This document shows, one piece after another, positions 1 to 6,260 of a stretch of DNA of 11,120 nucleotides. Origin of the DNA: Alkanophaga liquidiphilum (GTDB lineage: Archaea; Halobacteriota; Syntropharchaeia; Alkanophagales; B39-G2); NCBI GenBank assembly GCA_029259535.1, contig JAPHEF010000052.1, positions 1 to 11,120 of the forward strand. Direction: 5' to 3'. The notes beneath the pieces are model-generated. The model did no database searches. It saw only the letters and a list, made by a program, of their open reading frames with translations, and was not told where the DNA came from. The position numbers were made by a program, and so were the translations under genes. Position 1 is the stretch's first letter. Each line of letters begins with the position of its first letter.

Positions 1-455
1 TCTCAGCACCCAACCCCGAGTTCCAGAGTTGGCGGGGATGTCAGCCCCCGTGTCCGGCTCGATGAGGGTTGTTGGCAACATCTCCCCTCCGAGAGCAAGC
101 TCCCGCCTTCAGACGGGAGAAGCTGACAACCCTTCTGCACTAAGCAAGAGCGGCTTTGCAACTGCTAGCTATAGGTCCATGCTTCCAGTAAAGGCCGCTG
201 GAGTCGGCGTCGTGAAAGCATGGAGCCGCCGACGCGAGGGCACCGGTGCACGTACGCCCGCGCGCGGCCTTTCGGTTATGAAACTTCCAAGTCAGACCGT
301 TTTGGCTTTCGATGACATTCGATGCGTCATCGAGAGCCTCCCATCTCCGCCACTCCGTTCGTCATAGATGGCATTCGGGGCAAGCGGAGCGGAAGTCCCC
401 ACAGACGGCTCTCCTCACGCTCATCAGCCTCTCGGCTTCGCGTCTTTCCGCCCTC
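1..455 (-). ncRNA. Candidate structured RNA or decayed IS200/IS605-type end; no protein gene supported
   Basis: This GC-rich stretch holds no recognisable protein; the open frames across it look like chance. It is rich in complementary arms: 65-72 with 126-133 (8 bp), 100-107 with 112-119, 149-154 with 194-199, 203-209 with 227-233, 310-316 with 326-332, 332-338 with 407-413, 341-346 with 366-371, and 350-357 with 385-392. The last two cross each other, so they would form a pseudoknot or alternative folds. In two arms (106/113 and 352/390) the odd pair is A-C on the + strand but G-U on the - strand, which favours a transcript from the - strand. A TATA box reading TTTATATA on the - strand (484-477) would start such an RNA near 455. 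I looked for the RNase P and SRP RNA signature motifs and did not find them in order. The alternative, a relic of a tnpB 3' end with its right-end hairpin, is discussed in the findings. The element may continue left of the window. Confidence 0.3.
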
Positions 456-470
456 GTATTCTTTTGATTC

Positions 471-489
471 CCAGCATATATAAAGCTGG
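471..489. promoter_or_regulatory. TATA box framed by a 5-bp inverted repeat, possibly bidirectional
   Basis: CCAGC (471-475) and GCTGG (485-489) are perfect inverted arms around ATATATAAA. On the - strand the core reads TTTATATA, an excellent match to the archaeal TATA consensus, and would start a leftward transcript near 455. On the + strand TATATAAA would start near 505-510, giving the EVE gene an untranslated leader of about 75 bases. The framing repeat could bind a dimeric repressor over the TATA box or be a chance hairpin. No BRE is obvious on either side. Confidence 0.45.
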
Positions 490-582
490 CGATCTTAGTT
501 GTAACTGTATGCGAATGTTATCTAAACTTAGGACTGTCAGCAAACCCATAACAAATCGTCTATATAGTATGGGGGGGGTAGA

Positions 583-1023
583 ATGAGGTATTGGCTCTGC
601 ATAGCTGACGAGGCGAATTGGGAGGTGATTAGGAAGAAAAATATCTGGGGCGTCTCCGAACGTCACAAGAACACGATCTCGAGGGTGAGGCTCGGTGACA
701 AGCTTCTGATATACTTAAAGCAGGAGAAAGTGGACGACGAAATTCGGGAATCAAGGGTCGCGGGTATTTATGAGGCGGCGTCATCCGTCTTCAAGGATGC
801 GACGAGAATCTTCAAGACGCCAAAGGGCATGGGCGACGAAACGTTCCCCTACAGGATCAAGCTCAAGCCGCTTAAGGTCTTCAAGAAGCCAGTGGGGTTT
901 AAGCCGTTGATTCCGAAGCTGAAGTTTGTGAAAAACAAAAGAAAGTGGTCGGGGCACCTCATGGGGAAAGCCATGCGGGAAATCCCTGAGGAGGATTTCA
1001 AGCTTATCGCCAGCGGCAAGTAG
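583..1023 (+). CDS. EVE-domain protein (UPF0310-like)
   Basis: A 146-residue protein with the hallmarks of the EVE family: the start MRYWLCI, the segment around residues 22-30 (WGVSERHKN), GDKLLIYLKQ at 38-47, and a late KWSGHLMGKAMREIP at 121-135. EVE domains are PUA-like folds thought to bind modified bases in DNA or RNA. The family occurs both as housekeeping proteins and fused to restriction or defence modules; here it is a single domain with no defence partner in view. The start is fixed by the conserved N-terminus and by a G-rich ribosome-binding tract (eight Gs, 571-578) four bases before the ATG. The stop lies 11 bases before the apgM ATG, so the two are probably co-transcribed. The precise ligand cannot be read from the sequence. 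Confidence 0.9.
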   Translation: MRYWLCIADEANWEVIRKKNIWGVSERHKNTISRVRLGDKLLIYLKQEKVDDEIRESRVAGIYEAASSVFKDATRIFKTPKGMGDETFPYRIKLKPLKVFKKPVGFKPLIPKLKFVKNKRKWSGHLMGKAMREIPEEDFKLIASGK

Positions 1024-1024
1024 C

Positions 1025-1030
1025 GGTGAT
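1025..1030 (+). promoter_or_regulatory. Ribosome-binding site that decides the apgM start
   Basis: GGTGAT, four bases before the ATG at 1035, matches the anti-Shine-Dalgarno tail of archaeal 16S rRNA. An in-frame GTG at 1026 lies inside this motif and so is unlikely to be the start. Confidence 0.7.
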
Positions 1031-1034
1031 TGAG

Positions 1035-2261
1035 ATGAAAGCCGTTTTAATAGTCTGTGACGGCATGGGCGACCGCCCTGTACATGGCGAGACGCCGCTT
1101 AGTGCGGCGAAGACGCCGAACCTTAACGAGTTAGCTACTGGCGGCGTTAATGGCATCATGGACATAATCTCACCGGGAATCGTGCCGGGAAGCGACACCG
1201 CGCATCTCGCAATCCTCGGCTACGACCCCTATGAACATTACGCGGGGCGTGGCGTCTTCGAAGCTCTCGGCGCCGGCTTGGAGCTGCGAGAGGGCGACGT
1301 CGCCTTCAGGGCGAATTTCGCAACCGTGGACGAACGCCTCGTAATTAAAGACAGGCGTGCGGGGAGAAAGGGCGACAAGCGGCTAGAAGCTGCGATAGAC
1401 GGCATGGAAATAGACGGCGTGCGGGTCATCCTGCGTAACACTGTTGGGCACCGGTGTGCGGTGGTGCTGCGACCCTTAGAAGAAGGCATAAAGCTGTCAA
1501 AGGACGTTTCGGACTGTGACCCACATGCCGACGCCGCTAAAGTTTTGGAGTGCAAGCCGCTGAGCGATGACACCGCCGCAAGGCGCACCGCCGTCATCGT
1601 GAACGAGTTCCTGCGTCGCTCTCACGAAATTTTGAAGGAGCATCCCGCGAATAAGGAGCGGGAAGAGCGGGGAGAGCCGCCTGCCAACATTCTCTTGTTG
1701 CGGGGTGCTGGCGAGTTTTTCAGGGTTGAGCGTTTTGAGGAGCGCTGGGGATTCAGGGCGGCGTGTGTCGCCGGCGCCTCGTTGTATAAGGGCGTCGCCC
1801 GGTTCATCGGCATGAATGTGCTCCACGTCGAAAACGCAACAGGCGACCAGAATACGGACCTAAAAGCGAAGGCGAGGGCGGCGCTGAAAGCTCTGAAAGA
1901 CTACGACTTTGTTTTCATTCATGTGAAAGCAACTGACAACTTCGGGCACGACGGCGACTTCGAGGGAAAAAGGCGGATGTTAGAGCGGATTGACGAGGAA
2001 CTTGTGGCGGAAATACGGAGGGGGGCGGAGGGCGACATACTCATTGCGGTGACGGCGGACCATAGTACGCCTGTGAGCGTGAAAAGACACAGCGGTGACC
2101 CAGTTCCTCTGCTCATTCACGGCGAAGGCGTCAGGTATGACGACGTTTCTCGCTTCGACGAGCTTTCTGCGGCTCGTGGCGGGCTCTGCCGGCTCAGGGG
2201 CCTTGACTTGATGTCAATGCTCGCTGACCTTATGGGGTTCTCCAAGATGTATGGCACGTGA
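1035..2261 (+). CDS. apgM: 2,3-bisphosphoglycerate-independent phosphoglycerate mutase, archaeal type
   Basis: ApgM interconverts 3-phosphoglycerate and 2-phosphoglycerate in glycolysis and gluconeogenesis, in the cytoplasm, as a two-metal enzyme of the alkaline phosphatase superfamily. The protein has 408 residues, about the family's usual 400-410. It starts with the metal-binding strand MKAVLIVCDGMGDRP (Asp9). The serine that carries the phosphate is Ser53 in PGSDTAHLAILGYDP. Further metal ligands sit in HVKATDNFGHDGDFEGK (Asp301, His305) and VTADHSTP (Asp342, His343). All expected catalytic residues are present, so the enzyme should be active. I chose the ATG at 1035 over the GTG at 1026 because GGTGAT at 1025-1030 is a good ribosome-binding site for the ATG, and homologues start with MKA-like sequence. 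It follows the EVE gene closely and faces hisD across 33 bases. Confidence 0.96.
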   Translation: MKAVLIVCDGMGDRPVHGETPLSAAKTPNLNELATGGVNGIMDIISPGIVPGSDTAHLAILGYDPYEHYAGRGVFEALGAGLELREGDVAFRANFATVDERLVIKDRRAGRKGDKRLEAAIDGMEIDGVRVILRNTVGHRCAVVLRPLEEGIKLSKDVSDCDPHADAAKVLECKPLSDDTAARRTAVIVNEFLRRSHEILKEHPANKEREERGEPPANILLLRGAGEFFRVERFEERWGFRAACVAGASLYKGVARFIGMNVLHVENATGDQNTDLKAKARAALKALKDYDFVFIHVKATDNFGHDGDFEGKRRMLERIDEELVAEIRRGAEGDILIAVTADHSTPVSVKRHSGDPVPLLIHGEGVRYDDVSRFDELSAARGGLCRLRGLDLMSMLADLMGFSKMYGT

Positions 2262-2294
2262 ATGAGTTTTGAGAGACGAGAGCGAAGTGGCGCT

Positions 2295-3557
2295 TCAGAA
2301 CCTGACCTCCACAGATTTCGCATGCCAGCGCATGTGTTCTGCGTTTGCGATTTTGATGACGTCGTCCTTGATTTTCGCAAGCCCCTCCTTAGTCAGCATC
2401 TGGACGCTTATTCTCTTCATGAAGTGCTCGACGCCGAGTCCTGAGAAGACTCGTGCGTAGCCAGCCGTCGGGAGGACGTGATTCGCCCCTGAGGTATAAT
2501 CGCCGGCGGCGACGGGCGAGTATCCGCCGATGAAAACCGCACCCGCATTTCTAAGTTTCAGCAGAACCTCCAGCGGGCTCTCAGTCATGATTTCAACATG
2601 CTCCGCAGCATACCCGTTGGCGAATTTAATGCATTCGTCTAAGCTCTCGGCGGAGAGTATGAGCACGTCCCCGAAGCCATCGCCACCTTCAGTTTCAGTT
2701 TGCGTAACTTTAGCCCGCACAATCTCCTCAACACGCTTAGCCAATGCCTCCGACGTAGTTAGAAGTAAGGACAAGGAGTTTTCGCCATGTTCTGCCTGTG
2801 CGAGCATGTCTGCAGCGACATGCATTGCGTCTGCACCGTCGTCGGCGATGATGAGCACCTCTGACGGTCCTGCCGGAAAATCTATCTCGACATCGCCCTG
2901 CACGAGGATTTTTGCGGCGGTCACGTAAACGTTGCCCGGACCCACAATTTTCTCAACCTTTGGAATACTCTTGGTGCCGAAGGCGAGCGCCGCAATCGCC
3001 TGAGCGCCCCCGACCTTGTAAATTTTCGAGGCGCCCGCAATCTCGGCGGCAACGACGCTTAGCGGGTCCGCCTTGCCGTCACGGCGGGGTGGCGTGCAAA
3101 CCATGATGTTCTCGACACCTGCGACCTTCGCCGGTATCACGGTCATGAGCGCCGTTGAAGGATAGCCCGCAGGCACGTAGGCGCCGACGGTGCTTAGCGG
3201 CACGAAGAGCTCGCCGAGGAAGATGCCCTCGCCGCTCGTGAGCTCCTCGAACCATGAGGCTCGGCGTTGCCTGCAGTGAAATCGCTTTATGCGTTTCGCT
3301 GCATTTTCCAAACTTTTTAGAAGCTCGTCATCAATATTCTCCTTCGCCTCGTTTATTTCTTCGCAGTCAACTTCCAACTTGTCAAGGCGGACGCCGTCGA
3401 AACGCTCCGCATATCTGAGGACAGCGGCGTCGCCCTCCCGCTTGACGTCCTCAACGATTCTGCGGACGTTCGGCATTACTTTTAAAATCTCAGAACGCCT
3501 TTTTAAAGACAACTTAGCCGCATCCAATTCCCGAATGCTCAAGACCTTGACTCTCAT
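2295..3557 (-). CDS. hisD: Histidinol dehydrogenase
   Basis: HisD catalyses the last two steps of histidine biosynthesis, oxidising L-histidinol to L-histidine with two NAD+, in the cytoplasm as a Zn-dependent dimer. The protein has 420 residues, about normal. Visible landmarks are VGAYVPAG (124-131), the KVGGAQAIAALAFGT nucleotide-binding region (181-195), the family signature around IVGPGNVYVTAAK (204-216), and DFPAGPSE (226-233). By alignment with the E. coli enzyme, the zinc ligands are Gln254, His257, Asp353 and His412, and the catalytic bases are Glu319-His320; all are present. No other his gene is nearby, so it stands alone here, converging on apgM. Upstream on its own strand a TTAGTTAATTA box (3585-3575) lies about 23 bases from the ATG with no clear ribosome-binding site, which suggests a leaderless message. 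Confidence 0.97.
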   Translation of the reverse strand: MRVKVLSIRELDAAKLSLKRRSEILKVMPNVRRIVEDVKREGDAAVLRYAERFDGVRLDKLEVDCEEINEAKENIDDELLKSLENAAKRIKRFHCRQRRASWFEELTSGEGIFLGELFVPLSTVGAYVPAGYPSTALMTVIPAKVAGVENIMVCTPPRRDGKADPLSVVAAEIAGASKIYKVGGAQAIAALAFGTKSIPKVEKIVGPGNVYVTAAKILVQGDVEIDFPAGPSEVLIIADDGADAMHVAADMLAQAEHGENSLSLLLTTSEALAKRVEEIVRAKVTQTETEGGDGFGDVLILSAESLDECIKFANGYAAEHVEIMTESPLEVLLKLRNAGAVFIGGYSPVAAGDYTSGANHVLPTAGYARVFSGLGVEHFMKRISVQMLTKEGLAKIKDDVIKIANAEHMRWHAKSVEVRF

Positions 3558-3574
3558 GAACGTGATTTCGCCCC

Positions 3575-3585
3575 TAATTAACTAA
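3575..3585 (-). promoter_or_regulatory. Probable TATA box of hisD
   Basis: On the - strand the sequence is TTAGTTAATTA, centred about 23 bases before the hisD ATG. The spacing suits a leaderless archaeal transcript. The match to the consensus is only moderate. Confidence 0.4.
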
Positions 3586-3663
3586 GCTCTTGCGAGGACG
3601 TAGGATGCTCGACACTCTTAGCGCGCCATGCGGCGACGTTCCGGGAGCAGGATGAAGGAGCGC

Positions 3664-4428
3664 TCAGCCGAACCTTCCTGTGATGTAGGCTTCGGTTCTT
3701 TTGTCTTTGGGTTTTTCGAAGATTTGGGGGGTGCTTCCGCACTCTATAAGCTCGCCGAGCATGAAGAACGCCGTGTAATCTGAGATGCGGGCGGCTTGGT
3801 GCATGTTATGCGTTACGATGACGATGGTATAGTCGCGGCTCAGCTCCCGAATCAGCGCTTCGATTTTTGCCGTCGAGATTGGGTCAAGCGACGCACACGG
3901 CTCATCAAAAAGTATAACTTCAGGCTCGACCGCCAGCGCTCTTGCGATGCAGAGCCTTTGCTGCTGCCCGCCTGAGAGGCGGAGGGCGTTCTCGTGGAGC
4001 TTGCCCTTGACCTCGTCCCAGAGCGCTGCGCGCTCGAGGCTCTCCCTGACGATCACATCGAGGTTATTCTTGTCTCTGACGCCGTGTATCTTCGGACCGT
4101 AAGCGATGTTCTCGTAAATGCTCATAGGGAAGGGGTTTGGCTGCTGGAAGACCATGCCGATGCGGCGACGCAACGCTATGACGTCCACGTCTTTGTCATA
4201 AACGTTCATGCCGTCGAGCAGGACTTCGCCGCTGACTCTGGCGTTGTCCGTCAGCTCGATCATCCTGTTTATGCACCGTAAGAACGTCGTCTTCCCGCAG
4301 CCCGAAGGTCCGATGAGCGCCGTTACTTTGTTTTCTGGTATTTTCAAGCTCACACTCTTAATTGCGTGGAAGCTCCCGTAATGCACGTTTAAATCCCTCG
4401 TTTCTATCTTGTCTCCCGTTTTCACCAC
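3664..4428 (-). CDS. pstB: Phosphate ABC transporter, ATP-binding subunit
   Basis: PstB is the ATPase that powers high-affinity phosphate import through the PstC-PstA channel, on the inner face of the membrane. The 254 residues match the usual length. In order: Walker A GPSGCGKT (40-47), the PstB-typical Q-loop FQQPNPFPMS (94-103), signature LSGGQQQR (151-158), Walker B VILFDEP (171-177), D-loop SLD (180-182) and switch His207 in VTHNM. PNPFPMS and the overall length separate PstB from related amino-acid or sugar ATPases. One small oddity is CASLDP in place of the usual TSALDP after Walker B. The start is a GTG that lies inside the last codons of pstA (7-base overlap), with GAGGGG just upstream, so translation is coupled. 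It is the last gene of the operon; no phoU follows. Confidence 0.96.
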   Translation of the reverse strand: MVKTGDKIETRDLNVHYGSFHAIKSVSLKIPENKVTALIGPSGCGKTTFLRCINRMIELTDNARVSGEVLLDGMNVYDKDVDVIALRRRIGMVFQQPNPFPMSIYENIAYGPKIHGVRDKNNLDVIVRESLERAALWDEVKGKLHENALRLSGGQQQRLCIARALAVEPEVILFDEPCASLDPISTAKIEALIRELSRDYTIVIVTHNMHQAARISDYTAFFMLGELIECGSTPQIFEKPKDKRTEAYITGRFG

Positions 4429-5258
4429 CCCTCATACTTCATATGCTTGTTTCTTACGTATATGGCGAGGATGTTCACGACAAGGAATATAGCAAGGAGG
4501 ACGAGAGCCGTGCCGCAGGCACGTGCGTAGGCGTTGGCGGTGTTGCCCTGCGTCGCAAGCACGTAAAGAAAGACGGGGAGCGTGCCTGCGGAGTCAAATG
4601 GCGACGTCGGGATGAAGGCGCTGGCAGCGGAGCCGAGCGTGAGCAGGAGGACGGCGGTCTCGCCGATGGCTCTTCCTAGCCCTAAGAGCACACCGGTGAT
4701 GATACCGGGCATTGCGCTCTTGAGCACGACCTTGTGGACGGTGGTCCACTTAGTCGCACCGAGCGCTAACGACGCTTCCCTGTATGAGCGGGGCACCGCC
4801 TTTATAGCTTCTTCGGAGACGCGCACCGTCCACGGTAAAATCATGAACGCCAGTGCGATGCCTGCAGCGAGTATAGAATAGCCAAGATTCAAGAAATGAA
4901 CGAGGAATGTCAGCCCGAAGAGTCCTATGACTATAGAGGGAATGCCCGCAAGGCAGTCCACAAAAAACCGTATCGTGTCTGTGATGGCGTTCTCAGGCGC
5001 ATATTCCGCAAGATAAATGGCGGCGCCGATGCCTAAGGGCACCGCAAACACCATACAGACTGCAACCACGTAAACGCTCCCAACAATCATTGGGAATATC
5101 CCGCCTTCCATGCCTGCCATCCTCGGGGTGCTCAGTAGGAACTCAAGGCTTATGACTCGTGCGCCGTTAGCGAAGATGTAGCCGAGTATTACGAGAAATA
5201 CAAGCACTACGACGGGTGCAGATATGAAGATGAACACTTCCGGAACTTTTTCCCGCAT
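4422..5258 (-). CDS. pstA: Phosphate ABC transporter, permease subunit PstA
   Basis: One of the two membrane subunits forming the phosphate channel. From the ATG it has 278 residues with about six membrane segments, the first at roughly 8-29. The cytoplasmic EAA loop, which docks onto PstB, is at 161-180 (EASLALGATKWTTVHKVVLK). Other PstA/PstC-type landmarks are GGIFPMIVGS, YLAEYAPE, GIPSIVIGLFGL and GLGRAIGETAVLLL. An in-frame GTG three bases earlier (5261) is an equally possible start. With the ATG, pstC stop and pstA start share one base (TGATG). I call it PstA rather than PstC from its position between pstC and pstB and from its C-terminus. A 57-base block over the EAA loop is nearly identical to pstC. 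Confidence 0.95.
   Translation of the reverse strand: MREKVPEVFIFISAPVVVLVFLVILGYIFANGARVISLEFLLSTPRMAGMEGGIFPMIVGSVYVVAVCMVFAVPLGIGAAIYLAEYAPENAITDTIRFFVDCLAGIPSIVIGLFGLTFLVHFLNLGYSILAAGIALAFMILPWTVRVSEEAIKAVPRSYREASLALGATKWTTVHKVVLKSAMPGIITGVLLGLGRAIGETAVLLLTLGSAASAFIPTSPFDSAGTLPVFLYVLATQGNTANAYARACGTALVLLAIFLVVNILAIYVRNKHMKYEGW
4740..4796. repeat. 57-base block in pstA shared with pstC (copy 1)
   Basis: Matches 5570-5626 at 56 of 57 bases; the sole difference is A at 4758 versus T at 5588. It encodes VPRSYREASLALGATKWTT of the EAA loop. Similarity falls sharply on both sides. Confidence 0.9.
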
Positions 5259-6115
5259 CACGGCAGGACCCCCTTCTTTATAATTTTCACGGCTATCAGG
5301 TTGAGGATGGCGACGATGACGAAGAGGACGACGCCGATGGCAAACAAGGAGCGCTCGTGCATGGAGCCCCAGAGCGCATATTCAATCTCAAGGATTATCG
5401 TGGACGTTAGGGGGCGAACCGGGTCTAAAAGCGACGTAGGAATCCACGGCGTCTCCGGATTTCCAACGACCATGAGCACCGCCATCGTCTCGCCGACTGC
5501 TCGCCCCATGCCGAGAATGATTGCCGCGAGAACCCCTGACTTTGCGCTCGGCAGTATGACTCTGCGGATGGTGGTCCACTTAGTCGCTCCGAGCGCTAAC
5601 GACGCTTCCCTGTATGAGCGGGGCACTGCTCTGATGGCGTCTTCGGAGATGCTGACGACGTGTGGCAGCGTCATTATTGCGAGTGTGATGCCGCCGGCGA
5701 GCAGACAAAGCCCGTAGCCGCCGAGGTGCGCCCTTAAGAAAGGAACGATGACCATGAGTCCAAAGAAGCCTATGATGACCGACGGAATGCCAACGAGCAT
5801 TTCCACGACCGGCTTCACCACGTTCCTGACGAGCAGTGGCGCATATTCAGCCAGAAAAATGGCGCAGGCGACGCCGAGCGGCGCTGCTATCAGGAGCGCA
5901 AGACCACTGACGAGGATCGTTGCAACGATCATGGGGAATATACCAAAGGAGCCGGCGGCGGGCTTCCAGAGGGTCCCGAATACGAAATCAAAGCCATATT
6001 CGAGGAAGACGGGGAAGCTCTCTTTCAGCATGAAAATTATGATAAAAATGACTATAAAGATCGCAGAAGTGGCGAGACCGAGCAGGAGCGTTTCCACCAG
6101 CTTTTCTCGGTCCAT
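5258..6115 (-). CDS. pstC: Phosphate ABC transporter, permease subunit PstC
   Basis: The partner permease of PstA, with 285 residues and about six membrane segments; the first (11-30) is very hydrophobic. Landmarks are GTLWKPAAGSFGIFPMIVATILVSG (47-71), which is typical of PstC, then FLAEYAP (87-93), GIPSVIIGFFGL (109-120), the EAA loop (170-189, EASLALGATKWTTIRRVILP) and GMGRAVGETMAVLMVVGN (202-219). It is the first gene of pstC-pstA-pstB. The pstS gene for the binding protein, which usually precedes it, is missing; instead a divergent promoter region and speD lie upstream. A CATATTTATAG box about 26 bases before the ATG and the lack of a close ribosome-binding site suggest an almost leaderless transcript. 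Phosphate control is likely, through the AT-rich palindrome upstream, but unproven. Confidence 0.96.
   Translation of the reverse strand: MDREKLVETLLLGLATSAIFIVIFIIIFMLKESFPVFLEYGFDFVFGTLWKPAAGSFGIFPMIVATILVSGLALLIAAPLGVACAIFLAEYAPLLVRNVVKPVVEMLVGIPSVIIGFFGLMVIVPFLRAHLGGYGLCLLAGGITLAIMTLPHVVSISEDAIRAVPRSYREASLALGATKWTTIRRVILPSAKSGVLAAIILGMGRAVGETMAVLMVVGNPETPWIPTSLLDPVRPLTSTIILEIEYALWGSMHERSLFAIGVVLFVIVAILNLIAVKIIKKGVLP
5570..5626. repeat. 57-base block in pstC shared with pstA (copy 2)
   Basis: Partner of 4740-4796 (56 of 57 identical, same orientation, 830 bases apart). It encodes the same 19 residues in PstC. Confidence 0.9.
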
Positions 6116-6136
6116 CAGAGACCTTTGATGCCCCCT

Positions 6137-6147
6137 CTATAAATATG
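6137..6147 (-). promoter_or_regulatory. Probable TATA box of pstCAB
   Basis: Reads CATATTTATAG on the - strand, centred about 26 bases from the pstC ATG. It would start the message at or within a base or two of the ATG. Confidence 0.55.
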
Positions 6148-6149
6148 TT

Positions 6150-6184
6150 GCATATATATATCGCATATATAGTTTATATATGCG
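6150..6184. promoter_or_regulatory. AT-rich palindrome and half-site repeats, candidate operator
   Basis: CGCATATATA (6162-6171) and TATATATGCG (6175-6184) are perfect 10-base inverted arms separated by GTT. A third half-site, GCATATATATA, lies at 6150-6160, 13 bases before the matching GCATATATA at 6163. The block sits between the pstC TATA box and the speD promoter. Its symmetry suits a dimeric regulator or several TBP contacts; phosphate control is an inference from the neighbour. Confidence 0.5.
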
Positions 6185-6217
6185 TTATGGGGGCCATCCT
6201 GCTGCCAGCAGCGTCAT

Positions 6218-6225
6218 CTTTATAT
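6218..6225 (+). promoter_or_regulatory. Probable TATA box of speD
   Basis: CTTTATAT matches the archaeal TATA consensus well. Starting about 25 bases downstream (near 6247), it would give a leader of about 14 bases that contains the GAGGTGAG ribosome-binding site. Confidence 0.6.
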
Positions 6226-6248
6226 TTATCCTTCGATTCAACGACATA

Positions 6249-6256
6249 GAGGTGAG
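6249..6256 (+). promoter_or_regulatory. Ribosome-binding site fixing the speD start
   Basis: GAGGTGAG lies four bases before the ATG at 6261. The in-frame ATG further upstream at 6180 lies inside the AT-rich palindrome, before the TATA box, and is not the start. Confidence 0.75.
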
Positions 6257-6260
6257 AAAG

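Noticed and set aside
29..367. 112-codon open frame on the + strand
   Set aside because: Low-complexity, Ser/Arg/Pro-rich product with no family resemblance over its length and no ribosome-binding site; typical of GC-rich non-coding DNA.
1..455. RNase P RNA or SRP RNA
   Set aside because: Isolated fragments such as GGAAGTCC and ACAGAC appear around 391-406, but not in the order or spacing of those RNAs, and the SRP helix 8 motif is absent.
561..566. TATATA as the EVE gene promoter
   Set aside because: It is only about 20 bases before the ATG, so transcription would begin after the start codon; the box at 477-484 is better placed.
424..666. 80-codon open frame on the - strand
   Set aside because: Overlaps the EVE gene start and the promoter region; no recognisable domain.
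3289..3585. 98-codon open frame antisense to the hisD N-terminus
   Set aside because: Ser/Arg-rich shadow of hisD with no family signature.
6180..6260. Upstream ATG extending speD by 27 residues
   Set aside because: It lies within the palindrome before the TATA box, and the added residues do not fit the family; GAGGTGAG marks the ATG at 6261.
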